This document shows positions 32,704-42,156 of a DNA stretch of 64,000 nucleotides, piece after piece. Under the pieces are notes generated by a model. It was not told the origin of the DNA. It saw only the letters and a list, made by a program, of their open reading frames with translations, and made no database searches. This DNA is from CAYPPG01 sp964412555 (GTDB taxonomy: Bacteria; Hinthialibacterota; Hinthialibacteria; Hinthialibacterales; Hinthialibacteraceae): positions 6,212 through 70,211 of the forward strand of contig CAYPPG010000039.1 in assembly GCA_964412555.1 (NCBI GenBank), read 5' to 3'. Made by a program: the position numbers and the translations under genes. Each line of letters begins with the position of its first letter. Within the stretch, counting starts at the first letter, position 1.

Positions 32704-32727
32704 GTGGTGGACTTGCGCGTCTACCAC
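32704..32727 (+). promoter_or_regulatory. Leader hairpin
   Basis: The stem GTGGTGGAC / GTCTACCAC with a six-base loop lies about 20 bases after the inferred promoter, in a leader of roughly 100 bases before the ATG at 32796. There is no T-run. It may stabilise the mRNA of a highly expressed secreted protein or act in regulation. Confidence 0.4.
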
Positions 32728-32795
32728 ATATGTGCGATTATATAGTACGCTAAAATATTTAAGCTTATCGACGACCCAATAACAAGGGGGTTCAA

Positions 32796-35700
32796 ATGAA
32801 TACATACTCGGCTGCACTTCGAACCCGGAATGTGTTATCCACAAATCGTAACCTCGGAGCGGCTGTGTTCGGGAGAGGAGCAATTCACCCCATGAGAAGA
32901 ATTTACCATCTTATTCTTGGAGGATTAGCGTTCCTTTGGGCTGGTACCATGCCGGTTGGGGCTCAAGACTCGCAGTGGGATTTTGTCTTCGACGCAAACA
33001 AACTTCCGCAAACCATCATTGACGAAGGAGGGGTAGATTGGCAGCCTATTGAAGGCGAAACGAATGGCCAATCTGCTTATGAATCCATTGTCGAAGATGA
33101 CGAGGCCCAAGTAGGAAATGTGTGGGTACGATTGGACGACAATTCCACCCCGGATCCGAATGCTTCAACGTGGGCGCGGGGATATTTTTTCGGAACGGAT
33201 GTTTATAGTGAATGGGCCGGAAAAATGACTCTCGTGATGCGGATCAAGGATCTCGGGACGGATAGCCAAAAATCGGTCATGGACCTTCAAACTGTCGACG
33301 CAGATCAAGAATTGCAATTTTACTGGACGTTGGGGCATGTAGCCGAAGATAGCACCGGACCCGCCGGATGGGAATTTGGGCAGACAGATGACGGTCGTAA
33401 CTCGAATGGTCTTAGTGATGTCCGAACGGACAATCACAATCAATGGGTTATTATTCGAATCAATGTCATCGATGAACAGCCCGGTGATAATTTCTCCCGT
33501 ATCCAAGCATGGCAAAATGGAAATTTAGTCTATGATGCCCAGCGCTCGGATGACATTGCGGGTAAATTCGGCGCGATCGGATTTCGGCGAACCTCGAATG
33601 GCCGGGAACAAAAAATGGCAATTGATTGGATCCGTATGGATTTCGATGATGCCTATGCCCCGGATGAAGGTCCCCTCACCCCGAATGGTGGATCCGATTC
33701 TCCCGGTTGGAACTTCGTATACAACGGCGATACATTGCCTCAAACATTGATCGATGAAGGACGAACGGATTGGGAACCGCGTCCGGATGAAATCGATGGA
33801 CGGCCCAGTTATGAATCCATCGACCCCGTCCTTTTTGAAGCGCAGGTTGGGGGCACTTGGCTTCGACAAGACGATAATTCCATCAATCCGGATGTCGATC
33901 CGTCAGATTCCGAGCCATGGGCACGCGGGTATCGATTTGGAACAGACATTTATGATCGATGGAACGGTCGGATGACCTTGGTCATGCGGATCAAAGATTT
34001 GGGTACGAATAGTCAAAAATCCGTTCTGGATATTACCAATTCTTCCGGTAATTATTGGACTCTTGGCCATGTTGCGCAAAGCGTCGAAGGAGAAGCCGGA
34101 TGGGAATTTGGGCAAACAAACGATGGAAGGAACGGAAACGGTTCCGAATCGGACTTTCCTGAAGGAAGTAACGGCGATGATGTTCGCACCGATGCTTCCG
34201 GTGAATTTGTCGTGATTCGCATCGTCATCATCGATGATATTCCTGGGGACGGACAATCTGTTATTAAAGGATATCAAAACGGTGAACTGGTCTATCAATC
34301 CACACGAACAGATGATATTTCTGTCGGTGAATTCGGAGAAATCGCTTTTCGGAGAACTTCCGGTGGAAGCGAACAGCATATGGAAATCGACTGGGTGGTC
34401 ATGAAATTCGGAGCCGCCTGGGAACCGGGTATGGGTGCTGAAACGCCTGCCGGTTTGCATGACGGTTTCTTCGCTGAACAAAGTGGCAGTAAAGTAGAAA
34501 CGAGTAAGTACGTCAATGGTGCACTTGGCCTCGATACATTCGGGGCAATTCGCGCAGCGCGTAGTCCTTCTGTAGGCGCTGGAGTGAATGAATTATTCGC
34601 CGTGGATGAGAATGGTGTACCGACTCAATACAATTTCTTCTACTTTGGATTCGATGTCTATCGCGATCTCGAAACAGTTGCCAATGAGAAAGATCAGTTG
34701 ACCGGTATTATGGCTCTCGATAAGTTTGCGGGTGTTCATACCTATACAGTGACCGGACCAGGAATTATAGCTACTGGACCTGGAGTGCCGATTTCATCAC
34801 CTGCGATGGGACCTCCTGTTGATTTTACCCAAGGATTAGGCGATTATAATGCCGCTCACTCGGATACGCCTGTAACACTTCCGTTCTTTACACGGGCTGC
34901 ACCGGATGGTGGCTCCATCCCGCTCGATCTTGACTTCCTCGGCATGACGGATATGGCCGGCGGCGATAATGCCATAGCAAAAGATATTGAAGTGGCTGTC
35001 GATTGGCGGCCGGCAACCAATGCGTTCCAGGGATATTACATTCTCGATGTTTTTGGTGGTATTCATTATGTCAATAATGCGGAAATTCTCGGGATGATGA
35101 ATCAACCGGATAATCTCGCTGCAACAAATCGGGTAGTGACTTCCGATGGTGAAATAGTGGTTGAGGAACCGGTTGGCTTCCAGAAATTCTTTGATATATT
35201 CAAGTTTAAACCCAGATATCTAGTTGATTATGTCGGTGAAAATCCGGATGATGATGCGCTTCAGCGTTCACCGGCTCCCTATGTCGCGAACTTCCCGTTC
35301 GCTCGCGACTTGGAAGTCATGGTTCGCTATGAACAAGTGACACAACCGACAATCAATGATTCCATACTGCGTCAACAAACGGCCATCGATGAAGGAATCA
35401 ATGTAAACAATATCTTCCAACCAATTGCAATGGATGTGGATCGGTTGGATGTTTCCAGTCCGAAATTTGCTGAGAGCGTAGCAATTACCAATGGCTATGC
35501 CATTCTGGATGGATTTGGCGCTGTTCACTCCTTATTGGAAGATGAGGATGGAGAACCGATTCCGGCTCTCTGGGAAAATCCGGTTGACGGTCGAATGGAT
35601 CCCTCGGTCGATGCTCCATATTTCTTCCGTGAATTGGCAATCGATTTGGAAATGATGCCGAATGGCGGTGGCTATTGCTTGTTAACCCGGTTGGGGCAGG

Positions 35701-36008
35701 TCTTTGTCGTGAATGGACGAGGAAAGACTATCGATGATAATTTCGTCGATCCGAAGATTCTATTGAAACTTCCCATTTTCGGTTTCGATGCGGCACGAGA
35801 TTTGGTGCTTGTCCCGAATGAAGAGGGCCAAATACTCGGTATGTACGTTGTTGACCGCTTTGGAACAGTTCATCGGGCAGGGAACGTGCCACGTCTACCG
35901 GGTGATGTGCTCTTCTTCTCGAATGGTTTCGCGCACGATTTGGAACTTTCACCCTATGGACGGCCTATATCACCTCCTGCAGTTGTAACAAGTCCGGAAG
36001 GGAATTAA
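32796..36008 (+). CDS. Large secreted repeat protein: two LamG-like domains plus a propeller-like repeat region
   Basis: 1070 residues from ATG 32796 (AGGGGG 5 bases before it) or about 1038 from ATG 32892 (GAGAGGAG before it). The latter gives a standard signal peptide ending in MPVGAQ. Residues about 60-290 and 300-560 are two copies of one module: LPQTIIDEGGVDWQP / LPQTLIDEGRTDWEP, WARGYFFGTD / WARGYRFGTD, MTLVMRIKDLGT in both, GWEFGQTDDGRN / GWEFGQTNDGRN. They look like concanavalin-type jelly rolls. Residues 575-1060 hold six degenerate repeats around LDxFGxxH (GLDTFGAIR, ALDKFAGVH, ILDVFGGIH, ILDGFGAVH, LTRLGQVF, VVDRFGTVH), each near a block like GFDAARDLVLVP. Function unknown, probably extracellular or surface. 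It ends at a strong terminator. Confidence 0.85.
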   Translation: MNTYSAALRTRNVLSTNRNLGAAVFGRGAIHPMRRIYHLILGGLAFLWAGTMPVGAQDSQWDFVFDANKLPQTIIDEGGVDWQPIEGETNGQSAYESIVEDDEAQVGNVWVRLDDNSTPDPNASTWARGYFFGTDVYSEWAGKMTLVMRIKDLGTDSQKSVMDLQTVDADQELQFYWTLGHVAEDSTGPAGWEFGQTDDGRNSNGLSDVRTDNHNQWVIIRINVIDEQPGDNFSRIQAWQNGNLVYDAQRSDDIAGKFGAIGFRRTSNGREQKMAIDWIRMDFDDAYAPDEGPLTPNGGSDSPGWNFVYNGDTLPQTLIDEGRTDWEPRPDEIDGRPSYESIDPVLFEAQVGGTWLRQDDNSINPDVDPSDSEPWARGYRFGTDIYDRWNGRMTLVMRIKDLGTNSQKSVLDITNSSGNYWTLGHVAQSVEGEAGWEFGQTNDGRNGNGSESDFPEGSNGDDVRTDASGEFVVIRIVIIDDIPGDGQSVIKGYQNGELVYQSTRTDDISVGEFGEIAFRRTSGGSEQHMEIDWVVMKFGAAWEPGMGAETPAGLHDGFFAEQSGSKVETSKYVNGALGLDTFGAIRAARSPSVGAGVNELFAVDENGVPTQYNFFYFGFDVYRDLETVANEKDQLTGIMALDKFAGVHTYTVTGPGIIATGPGVPISSPAMGPPVDFTQGLGDYNAAHSDTPVTLPFFTRAAPDGGSIPLDLDFLGMTDMAGGDNAIAKDIEVAVDWRPATNAFQGYYILDVFGGIHYVNNAEILGMMNQPDNLAATNRVVTSDGEIVVEEPVGFQKFFDIFKFKPRYLVDYVGENPDDDALQRSPAPYVANFPFARDLEVMVRYEQVTQPTINDSILRQQTAIDEGINVNNIFQPIAMDVDRLDVSSPKFAESVAITNGYAILDGFGAVHSLLEDEDGEPIPALWENPVDGRMDPSVDAPYFFRELAIDLEMMPNGGGYCLLTRLGQVFVVNGRGKTIDDNFVDPKILLKLPIFGFDAARDLVLVPNEEGQILGMYVVDRFGTVHRAGNVPRLPGDVLFFSNGFAHDLELSPYGRPISPPAVVTSPEGN

Positions 36009-36078
36009 TTGAAAAAGTATAATACTCTTTTTTGAAGAGTTTATCTTTGTAAAGCTCTTTCAGAACTGTTATAAAAAT

Positions 36079-36109
36079 CGAGCTGGTATGTTCACCAGCT
36101 CGTTTTTTT
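36079..36109 (+). terminator. Rho-independent terminator after the repeat protein gene
   Basis: CGAGCTGGT (36079-36087) pairs with ACCAGCTCG (36094-36102) over a six-base loop and is followed by seven T. It ends the transcript of the 1070-residue protein 70 bases past its stop. Confidence 0.92.
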
Positions 36110-36270
36110 GTATGCGGAATCCTTTTTCAGCACCATGCTGACCCTTTTATTCCACAAGAGGATAGGTACACTCTTAGAAAATTTGCATTTCGTGTCATTC
36201 CTATTATTCTTGAACACGTTGCCTAACCGACTTAGAGAAGAATGTATTTTTAGGATTGGTGGAATAAAGA

Positions 36271-37746
36271 ATGTTAAGCCGTGAAAAAAAATTTGTAGCT
36301 TTTTCATTGACGTTTGACGATGTTTTATTGTTACCTGGGTATTCCGACATTCTGCCGAATGAGGTGGATATTACCACACATTTCACACGAAATATTCGCC
36401 TGACAACACCCCTCTGCTCAGCCGCGATGGATACGGTTACGGAATCACGTTTGGCGATCGCTATCGCTCAAGAAGGCGGAATCGGTGTGATTCACAAGAA
36501 TATGAGCATCGCACAACAGGCGGAAGAAGTGGATAACGTCAAACGCTCAGAGAGCGGTATGATCCATAGACCGATTACCCTTGGACCGAATGATCGAATT
36601 TCAAAAGCGTTGGAAATCATGGCGCGATATCATATCTCCGGTATCCCCGTAACAGAGAACGAAAAGTTGGTAGGGATCATCACGAACCGGGATCTGCGCT
36701 TTCTTGAGAATGAAAACGATCTCATTCGCGACCATATGACGCATGAAAACTTGGTGACTGCTCCTATAGGAACCACACTCGAAGCGGCAGAAAAAGAACT
36801 TCATAAGCATCGTATCGAAAAATTACCCGTTGTCGATAATGATGGAAAATTGCGTGGATTGATCACGATCAAAGATATCGAGAAAAAACGTCGATTTCCG
36901 AATGCCGCCAAAGATGAATTGGGAAGGTTGCGCGTCGCGGCGGCAATTGGTGTCACCGATTCTGAAACTTCCGAACGTGCCGGCGCCCTTTTGGATGCCG
37001 GTGTGGATGCGATTGTGATCGATACAGCCCACGGTTTCAGCGGAAGAGTTGGAAATGCAGTGAATCGTATCAAAAAAGAGTATCCGAAAGCTGCTGTCGT
37101 CGCGGGTAATGTTGCTACAAGCGAGGGAGCTAAGTTTTTATGCGATAAAGGAGTGGATGCGCTCAAGGTGGGGATGGGACCGGGATCGATTTGTACGACT
37201 CGAGTTGTCAGTGGAGCCGGTGTTCCCCAAATTAGCGCTGTATTTGATTGCGCGCTTGTGGCAAAGGAATACAAGATTCCTTTAATTGCGGATGGAGGCG
37301 TGAAATTCTCCGGAGATATTGTCAAAGCTCTCGCTGCAGGCGCCGATAGCGTGATGATCGGGAGCCTCTTTGCCGGAACAGAAGAGGCGCCGGGAGAAAC
37401 GATTATCTATGAAGGGCGAACCTTTAAAGTCTATCGGGGGATGGGATCCCTGGCTGCCATGCAACAGGGCAGCAAGGATCGCTATGGGCAGGGAGAAGTG
37501 AAAGAAGCTCAAAAACTTGTTCCGGAAGGAGTAGAAGGACGGGTTCCTTATAAAGGAAGCCTTTCCGGCTATATCTTGCAACTTGTTGGAGGGATTCGTT
37601 CCGGGATGGGGTATTGCGGCACAATCAATATTCTTGATCTCCATGAACATGCGCGTTTTACTCAAATTACCCAAGCGAGCCTCCAGGAAAGCCATCCTCA
37701 CGATGTTTTTATCACGAAAGAAGCTCCGAATTATCGTTTGGGATAA
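36271..37746 (+). CDS. guaB: Inosine-5'-monophosphate dehydrogenase
   Basis: 491 residues, usual for bacterial IMPDH. It catalyses the NAD-dependent oxidation of IMP to XMP, the committed step to GMP. Two CBS domains lie at about 95-210 ([29 protein letters not shown] in outline). The catalytic loop is [11 protein letters not shown] with Cys308; [19 protein letters not shown] and the flap [15 protein letters not shown] follow. All expected motifs are present. Transcribed alone; the next gene is convergent. Confidence 0.97.
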   Translation: MLSREKKFVAFSLTFDDVLLLPGYSDILPNEVDITTHFTRNIRLTTPLCSAAMDTVTESRLAIAIAQEGGIGVIHKNMSIAQQAEEVDNVKRSESGMIHRPITLGPNDRISKALEIMARYHISGIPVTENEKLVGIITNRDLRFLENENDLIRDHMTHENLVTAPIGTTLEAAEKELHKHRIEKLPVVDNDGKLRGLITIKDIEKKRRFPNAAKDELGRLRVAAAIGVTDSETSERAGALLDAGVDAIVIDTAHGFSGRVGNAVNRIKKEYPKAAVVAGNVATSEGAKFLCDKGVDALKVGMGPGSICTTRVVSGAGVPQISAVFDCALVAKEYKIPLIADGGVKFSGDIVKALAAGADSVMIGSLFAGTEEAPGETIIYEGRTFKVYRGMGSLAAMQQGSKDRYGQGEVKEAQKLVPEGVEGRVPYKGSLSGYILQLVGGIRSGMGYCGTINILDLHEHARFTQITQASLQESHPHDVFITKEAPNYRLG

Positions 37747-37767
37747 TGAATCATAGGGGATTATGAT

Positions 37768-38535
37768 TTATCCGCGTGTTCCGAAAAGAATCATTCTAGA
37801 GGATTGCCGGTTGTATTGATGCCCTTCAAAAGAACCGAGTGTTCCCGTAACAAAAAGATCCGCCGACTTCAGCATTTCCACCATTTCTTCACGCTCGTAC
37901 AGCCGCACGGATTCAAAATACCTGTGTAGGGTACCACCCCAATTTTCAATGGTTATTTCCTTTTCGATTCGTTCTCCATCTTCGGAAAAAGAACGCTTTT
38001 CACGAATACAGTAATCACCATGCTTTTTCACAGATTCCGGAGAAAAAGTGCTGCGAATATTTTCCGGATTGAGATAATCGACTAGGAACCACCCCCCATG
38101 CTGAAGAACACGGGCAATTTCGTGTAACACTCGCAAATTTTCAATATTGGTCTTGAAATACCCGAATGAGGTAAAAAAGGATAAAACGGCGTCAAAACTT
38201 TCCGAAGCGACAGGGAGCATACGCATATCTGCTCTGATATATCGGGCACGGGGCTTTTCCGACAGAGCGTGCTTCATCAGCGGATACGAGTAATCGATTC
38301 CGTAAACCTCTTGGAAACCTGCGCGTTTTAACGCCCGGCAGTGTCTCCCATTTCCACAGCATAAATCCAAAATTCGATGGTCTGGCAACAGAGGAAGTAC
38401 AGCGATAGCAGAGCGAATCTCTTCATCTGCGCTGTTTTCATCCCGATGTGCATACACGTCGAGATACACGTCATTGAACCAGTCACGCCACCATCGGTTG
38501 AGTTGCGAAGTATTCTCGGTTTGAAGTATTGCCAT
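37768..38535 (-). CDS. SAM-dependent class I methyltransferase
   Basis: 255 residues. Motif I is ILDLCCGNGRHCRAL; YGIDYSYPLMKHA and RADMRMLP are the following SAM-pocket segments, and VLSFFTSFGYFKTN is motif IV. The C-terminal half is mixed beta. The family (Methyltransf_25-like) includes enzymes for small molecules and biotin-like precursors, so the substrate is unknown. It ends only 21 bases from guaB, tail to tail; the small AATCATA / TATGATT hairpin between them (37749-37768) may act for both. Confidence 0.8.
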   Translation of the reverse strand: MAILQTENTSQLNRWWRDWFNDVYLDVYAHRDENSADEEIRSAIAVLPLLPDHRILDLCCGNGRHCRALKRAGFQEVYGIDYSYPLMKHALSEKPRARYIRADMRMLPVASESFDAVLSFFTSFGYFKTNIENLRVLHEIARVLQHGGWFLVDYLNPENIRSTFSPESVKKHGDYCIREKRSFSEDGERIEKEITIENWGGTLHRYFESVRLYEREEMVEMLKSADLFVTGTLGSFEGHQYNRQSSRMILFGTRG

Positions 38536-38721
38536 TGTAGATTTCCATGTTGTTGTTTAACTCAGTAGTATTGCCGAAATTTACCGATATTCAAATAGAT
38601 GGAGAATTGAGAGGATGATTCTCTTGCATACAAGAAAATTAATCATGATTTGAAATTCTTGATCCGCGATCTAGAAAAAGAGTGAAGTGACTAAAGGTGC
38701 ACAACTTTGAGGTGTGTGCTT

Positions 38722-39456
38722 TTATGAATGAACCGCCTCAAAGGTGATGCGGTGTTTATCCGAGACGGATATAGCGCGAATAAAAGCGACAACGCGGTTG
38801 TTCATTGTATAGAGTATACGATCTAACAACAATGCGCTTTCATTGACTTCCTTTTGTAGTAAGGTGGCTTCCCTGTTTTCGAGAGATGTGATTTCGAGTG
38901 AATCTGCACATCGGATGACGGGAATCCCATATCTTTCCACAAGAAAATCAGGTATGGAACAGACACGCAAATCCTCGATTGCTAAACCGGGACACAAATC
39001 ATGCGAAACGTATACCGTCTCAAGGACTAAAGGAAGATTGTCGATGGAACGAACTCTCATGACTTTGAATACTTGGTGACCGGATTCAAGACTGAACAGC
39101 TCTATCAAATCCGATGGAGGTACAGTGAGCATTTTTTGAATGACTTCCGTATCCCACTCGACACCAAAATCCAAAAATTTTTCGGTAAGCCGGGTGGAAA
39201 GCCAGATTCCATTTTTTTCGATCGGTTTTTTGACGAAAGTTCCTTTTCCGGGAATTTTTTGGATATATCCTTTACGAGTCAGCTCTTGCATGGCTGCACG
39301 GACGACTGCCTTGCTCACAGATTGTTGATTGCAGAGATCATCTTCAGTTGGTAATTGGTCACCATCGGAATATTCACCTCGTTTGATGGTATCTTCAATA
39401 ATTTCAACCAACTGCAAATACAGTTTTCTGGGGCTTTGCCGGTCAACAATCTTCAT
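38722..39456 (-). CDS. GntR/HutC family transcriptional regulator
   Basis: 244 residues. The N-terminal winged helix is KLYLQLVEIIEDTIKRGEYSDGDQLPTEDDLC (positions about 12-43), with SKAVVRAAMQELTRKGYI and the wing GKGTFVKKP. A UTRA effector domain follows from about residue 85 (GHQVFKVMRVRSIDNLPLVLETVYV). UTRA proteins sense sugars or small metabolites. It is divergent from the Tat isomerase gene at 39826, about 370 bases away, which makes that gene a candidate target. Confidence 0.9.
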   Translation of the reverse strand: MKIVDRQSPRKLYLQLVEIIEDTIKRGEYSDGDQLPTEDDLCNQQSVSKAVVRAAMQELTRKGYIQKIPGKGTFVKKPIEKNGIWLSTRLTEKFLDFGVEWDTEVIQKMLTVPPSDLIELFSLESGHQVFKVMRVRSIDNLPLVLETVYVSHDLCPGLAIEDLRVCSIPDFLVERYGIPVIRCADSLEITSLENREATLLQKEVNESALLLDRILYTMNNRVVAFIRAISVSDKHRITFEAVHS

Positions 39457-39825
39457 AATATTATAATTTCCTGCTTTTTGCGATAGAGTATAGATTCATT
39501 TCACCTGTTCGGTCAATAGCGTAAAGAGAAAATTGTTTCACGAAAAGGGCGAATTTGTTCATATGCTGTAAAAGTTACAAGTAATTCGAGCAGCTTATCC
39601 TATTGATATGATGTTTGTAATTACTTATATTTATGAACAAAAAGACTTGTCCACGTATTCTTTGGCAGGAACGGATTTAATGAGGATGAGTCCTTCTCTA
39701 CAATTCCTTGAAGTAAATGTATAATCGGAAGAAACAGATGTTTGGTATGTCCATTTCAAGTGATAGACGTGCCGATACAGGCGAGACATCTGTGTTTGGC
39801 TATCTCGAGTAAGGAGGAAATTCAA
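39457..39825. other. Intergenic region between the GntR and isomerase genes
   Basis: AT-rich, with no coding frame. AAGTAATT (39579-39586) and AATTACTT (39619-39626) form a spaced inverted repeat that could be an operator of the GntR regulator. No convincing -35/-10 pair was found. The ribosome site AAGGAGG at 39811-39817 defines the downstream start. Confidence 0.4.
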
Positions 39826-40704
39826 ATGGTGACTTCCATCACACGTCGTACCGCATTGGCTTCGATATCGAGTGGAGTGCTGAGCACTTCTATGCTGTTA
39901 GGCAATTCCACCGTTCATGCTTCCGAAACGAACGTCAAAGGCCGGATCAAACAATCGGTGAGCAAATGGTGTTATAACAAATATATCGAAAACAATTCGT
40001 TTGCGAAATTTTGTGAAGAATGTAAAAAAATGGGGATGGTAGGAATCGATTTGGTCAGCCCGAATGATTGGCCGGTGATTTTCGACCATGGTCTCGTTCC
40101 GACGATGGTTCCCGGCGCTGGTGGGATCGTCAATGGATGTAATGATAAAAAAAATCATCCCGACTTGCTAAAAGATTTCAAGAAAAATATTCAAGCCGCG
40201 GCGAAACACGATATTCGCAATGTCATCACCTTTTCCGGCAATCGACACGGCATGACCGATTATGAAGCGTGGGATAATTGTACAGCTGTCTTGAAAGAAG
40301 CGGCAAAGATTGCTGAGGCTGAGGGCGTGATTATCAATATGGAATTGCTGAACAGCAAAGTGGATCACAAAGATTATCATTGCGATCACACGGCTTGGGG
40401 AGCGGAACTCTGCAAACGCGTAGGCTCTTCCCATTTCCAATTGCTTTACGATATCTATCACATGCAAATTATGGAAGGAGATATTATTCGCACTATTCGA
40501 GACAATGTTCAATATATTGGTCATTTCCACACCGGGGGAAATCCGGGGCGGCACGAAATTGATAAAACGCAGGAACTGTATTACCCCGCCATCATGGAAG
40601 CGATCGCGGAACTGGATTATGACGGTTATGTCGCCCATGAGTTCGTCCCACGTCAGCCGACATTAGATACACTGAAAGAAGCTGTCGCGCTATGTGATGT
40701 TTAA
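39826..40704 (+). CDS. Tat-exported hydroxypyruvate isomerase-like TIM-barrel protein
   Basis: 292 residues. Start 39826 follows AAGGAGG; the longer frame from 39742 lacks a site. The N-terminus VTSITRRTALASISSGVLS is a twin-arginine signal. The mature part is an AP-endonuclease-2-type barrel: GIDLVSPNDW, NVITFSGNRHGM, INMELLNSKVDHKDY, LLYDIYHMQIMEGD, YIGHFHTGGNPGRHE, YVAHEFVPRQ, with metal ligands Glu, Asp, His and Glu in the expected order. This is the Hyi family. Export by Tat is common for such proteins in PVC-group bacteria. Its real substrate may be a keto sugar. Confidence 0.85.
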   Translation: MVTSITRRTALASISSGVLSTSMLLGNSTVHASETNVKGRIKQSVSKWCYNKYIENNSFAKFCEECKKMGMVGIDLVSPNDWPVIFDHGLVPTMVPGAGGIVNGCNDKKNHPDLLKDFKKNIQAAAKHDIRNVITFSGNRHGMTDYEAWDNCTAVLKEAAKIAEAEGVIINMELLNSKVDHKDYHCDHTAWGAELCKRVGSSHFQLLYDIYHMQIMEGDIIRTIRDNVQYIGHFHTGGNPGRHEIDKTQELYYPAIMEAIAELDYDGYVAHEFVPRQPTLDTLKEAVALCDV

Positions 40705-40728
40705 TAAAACGATGCAGTCAACGAAAAA

Positions 40729-40753
40729 CAGGGGGGAGAACTTCTCCTCCCTG
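40729..40753. repeat. Near-perfect palindrome between isomerase and deaminase genes
   Basis: CAGGGGGGAGAA and TTCTCCTCCCTG are complementary except for one G-T pair and are separated by a single base. There is no T-run. It may be a weak attenuator between the two genes or a member of the palindromic repeat family. Confidence 0.5.
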
Positions 40754-40776
40754 GATTTCCTACAATTGAGGAGATT

Positions 40777-41400
40777 ATGGATGAGTTAAAAATTGTCGAT
40801 CCAATGGGTGATGCCGATTTTTCTGAATTATCCATAGCGTTGAGTCAAAATCGCCCCTCCTGGGATGAGTATTTCATGCTGCTGGCGAAACTGGCCGCCA
40901 CACGATCGACATGCTATTCCCGCCCCGTCGGCGCAGTGATTGAGCGGGACAGAAGAGTTTTGGCGACCGGCTACAACGGAGCGCCGCCCGGTACCTGGCA
41001 TTGTACCGATAAAAAAGAATGTTACTGGCGGCAGCCGCAGAATCAAACGCCGGGGATCGAACCGAAAGAGTTATCGCGCGCCATTCACGCCGAAATGAAC
41101 GCCATCGCCCATGCCGCCCGCAACGGCATCAGCATCGAAGGAGGAAGCCTTTATTGCACTCTCTCCCCTTGCGTAAACTGTTTCAAGGTGTTGATCAGCG
41201 CGGGGATCAAAGAAGTGTTCTTCGAACATATTTATGATTTCAACAATCAGGGGGGCGATAAATTTTTGTTGGATTACTACGCGCAATACAAAAATCTGAT
41301 CAGCATTCAGCAATTATCTTTATCATCGACCAGCCTGGAAATCGCCAATCACTTTATCGGCGGCATTACTTCGCAACGCCGTCACGATCATTATTCTTGA
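40777..41400 (+). CDS. Deoxycytidylate (dCMP) deaminase
   Basis: 207 residues. Zinc-dependent cytidine deaminase fold: HAEMNAI (H104, catalytic E106) and PCVNC (C132, C135) supply the zinc ligands. SRPVGAVI, GYNGAPPGTWHC and the insert with further Cys (CYWR) match dCMP deaminases of the ComEB type. It makes dUMP for thymidylate synthesis. TGAGGAG lies before the ATG. Slightly longer than ComEB because of an N-terminal extension of about 25 residues. Confidence 0.88.
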   Translation: MDELKIVDPMGDADFSELSIALSQNRPSWDEYFMLLAKLAATRSTCYSRPVGAVIERDRRVLATGYNGAPPGTWHCTDKKECYWRQPQNQTPGIEPKELSRAIHAEMNAIAHAARNGISIEGGSLYCTLSPCVNCFKVLISAGIKEVFFEHIYDFNNQGGDKFLLDYYAQYKNLISIQQLSLSSTSLEIANHFIGGITSQRRHDHYS

Positions 41401-41418
41401 GAGAGTACGATTCTCCTT

Positions 41419-41520
41419 TTAGCCCTCTTTTTTGAGTTCTTCACAAATCACCTTCCGGATCATTTTTTCCAGATCCGTGTTGACGACAGGTCCGCGTATT
41501 CCCTTATTGAAGTCTTCCAT
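41419..41520 (-). CDS. Possible 33-residue small protein
   Basis: A short frame runs from ATG 41520 to TAA, encoding a charged peptide (MEDFNKGIRGPVVNTDLEK then MIRKVICEELKKEG). The second half is an amphipathic helix. AAGGGA lies about 14 bases upstream, rather far for a ribosome site. It could be a real microprotein, a remnant of a longer gene, or chance. Nothing else explains the gap 41401-41685 except a TATAAT at 41643-41648, which may serve the retropepsin gene. Confidence 0.3.
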   Translation of the reverse strand: MEDFNKGIRGPVVNTDLEKMIRKVICEELKKEG

Positions 41521-41685
41521 GCTTACGCAAATTTTCCCTTGCCTTATAAGAACTCCATTCGTATCTCATGTCTTATTGCATGTACAAATAGTGCACTTGT
41601 CAAGATAATGTAATTCATCCTTCGAACAAAGGGAAAATCCTATATAATAGTTTGTAAATCTCCAAGTGTTCATGTGAGAAAAATT

Positions 41686-42048
41686 ATGGGCGTAATCCAT
41701 GTTACCGTAACTGTCAAAAATCCCGCCGATCCGGAAAAATCTTGGGATGGGCTGTTTCTGGTCGATACCGGCTCCACGGATTGCCTTGTTCCCCGAAAAC
41801 ATCTGTTGGATATCGGGCTTTTCGCCAAAGGGCAAAGGACATATGAACTTGCAGACTGCAGCGAATTAAAAATGGATATTACAGTTGCTGAAATTGAATT
41901 CCTGGGGGACATTGTGGGGGCAACAATTATCATGGGACCAGACGATGCGGAACCGATTTTGGGAGTAACTGCCTTAGAATCGGTCGGAATTGAAGTCGAT
42001 CCACGAACGCAAAAGTTGAAGCGCCTGCCGGCGGTACGGTTAAAATAA
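41686..42048 (+). CDS. Retropepsin-like clan AA aspartic protease
   Basis: About 120 residues. The motif LVDTGSTDCLVP is the catalytic DTG of retropepsin-like single-domain aspartic proteases. ILGVTALESVGIEVDPRTQKL is the typical C-terminal flap/psi-loop (ILG). ATG 41686 fits the family start (MGVIHVTV); a GTG at 41674 is also possible. Such small bacterial proteins are thought to act as dimers. Targets are unknown. No membrane segment. Confidence 0.8.
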   Translation: MGVIHVTVTVKNPADPEKSWDGLFLVDTGSTDCLVPRKHLLDIGLFAKGQRTYELADCSELKMDITVAEIEFLGDIVGATIIMGPDDAEPILGVTALESVGIEVDPRTQKLKRLPAVRLK

Positions 42049-42156
42049 GAAGGGTTCATTCATTTTCGTTCCGGGGTGGGGAAATTTACACATCTCTCCT
42101 ATAATATAAAATTCATGAATCCAAATTGAAATAGGTTCTACCTTGGAGATATACGT

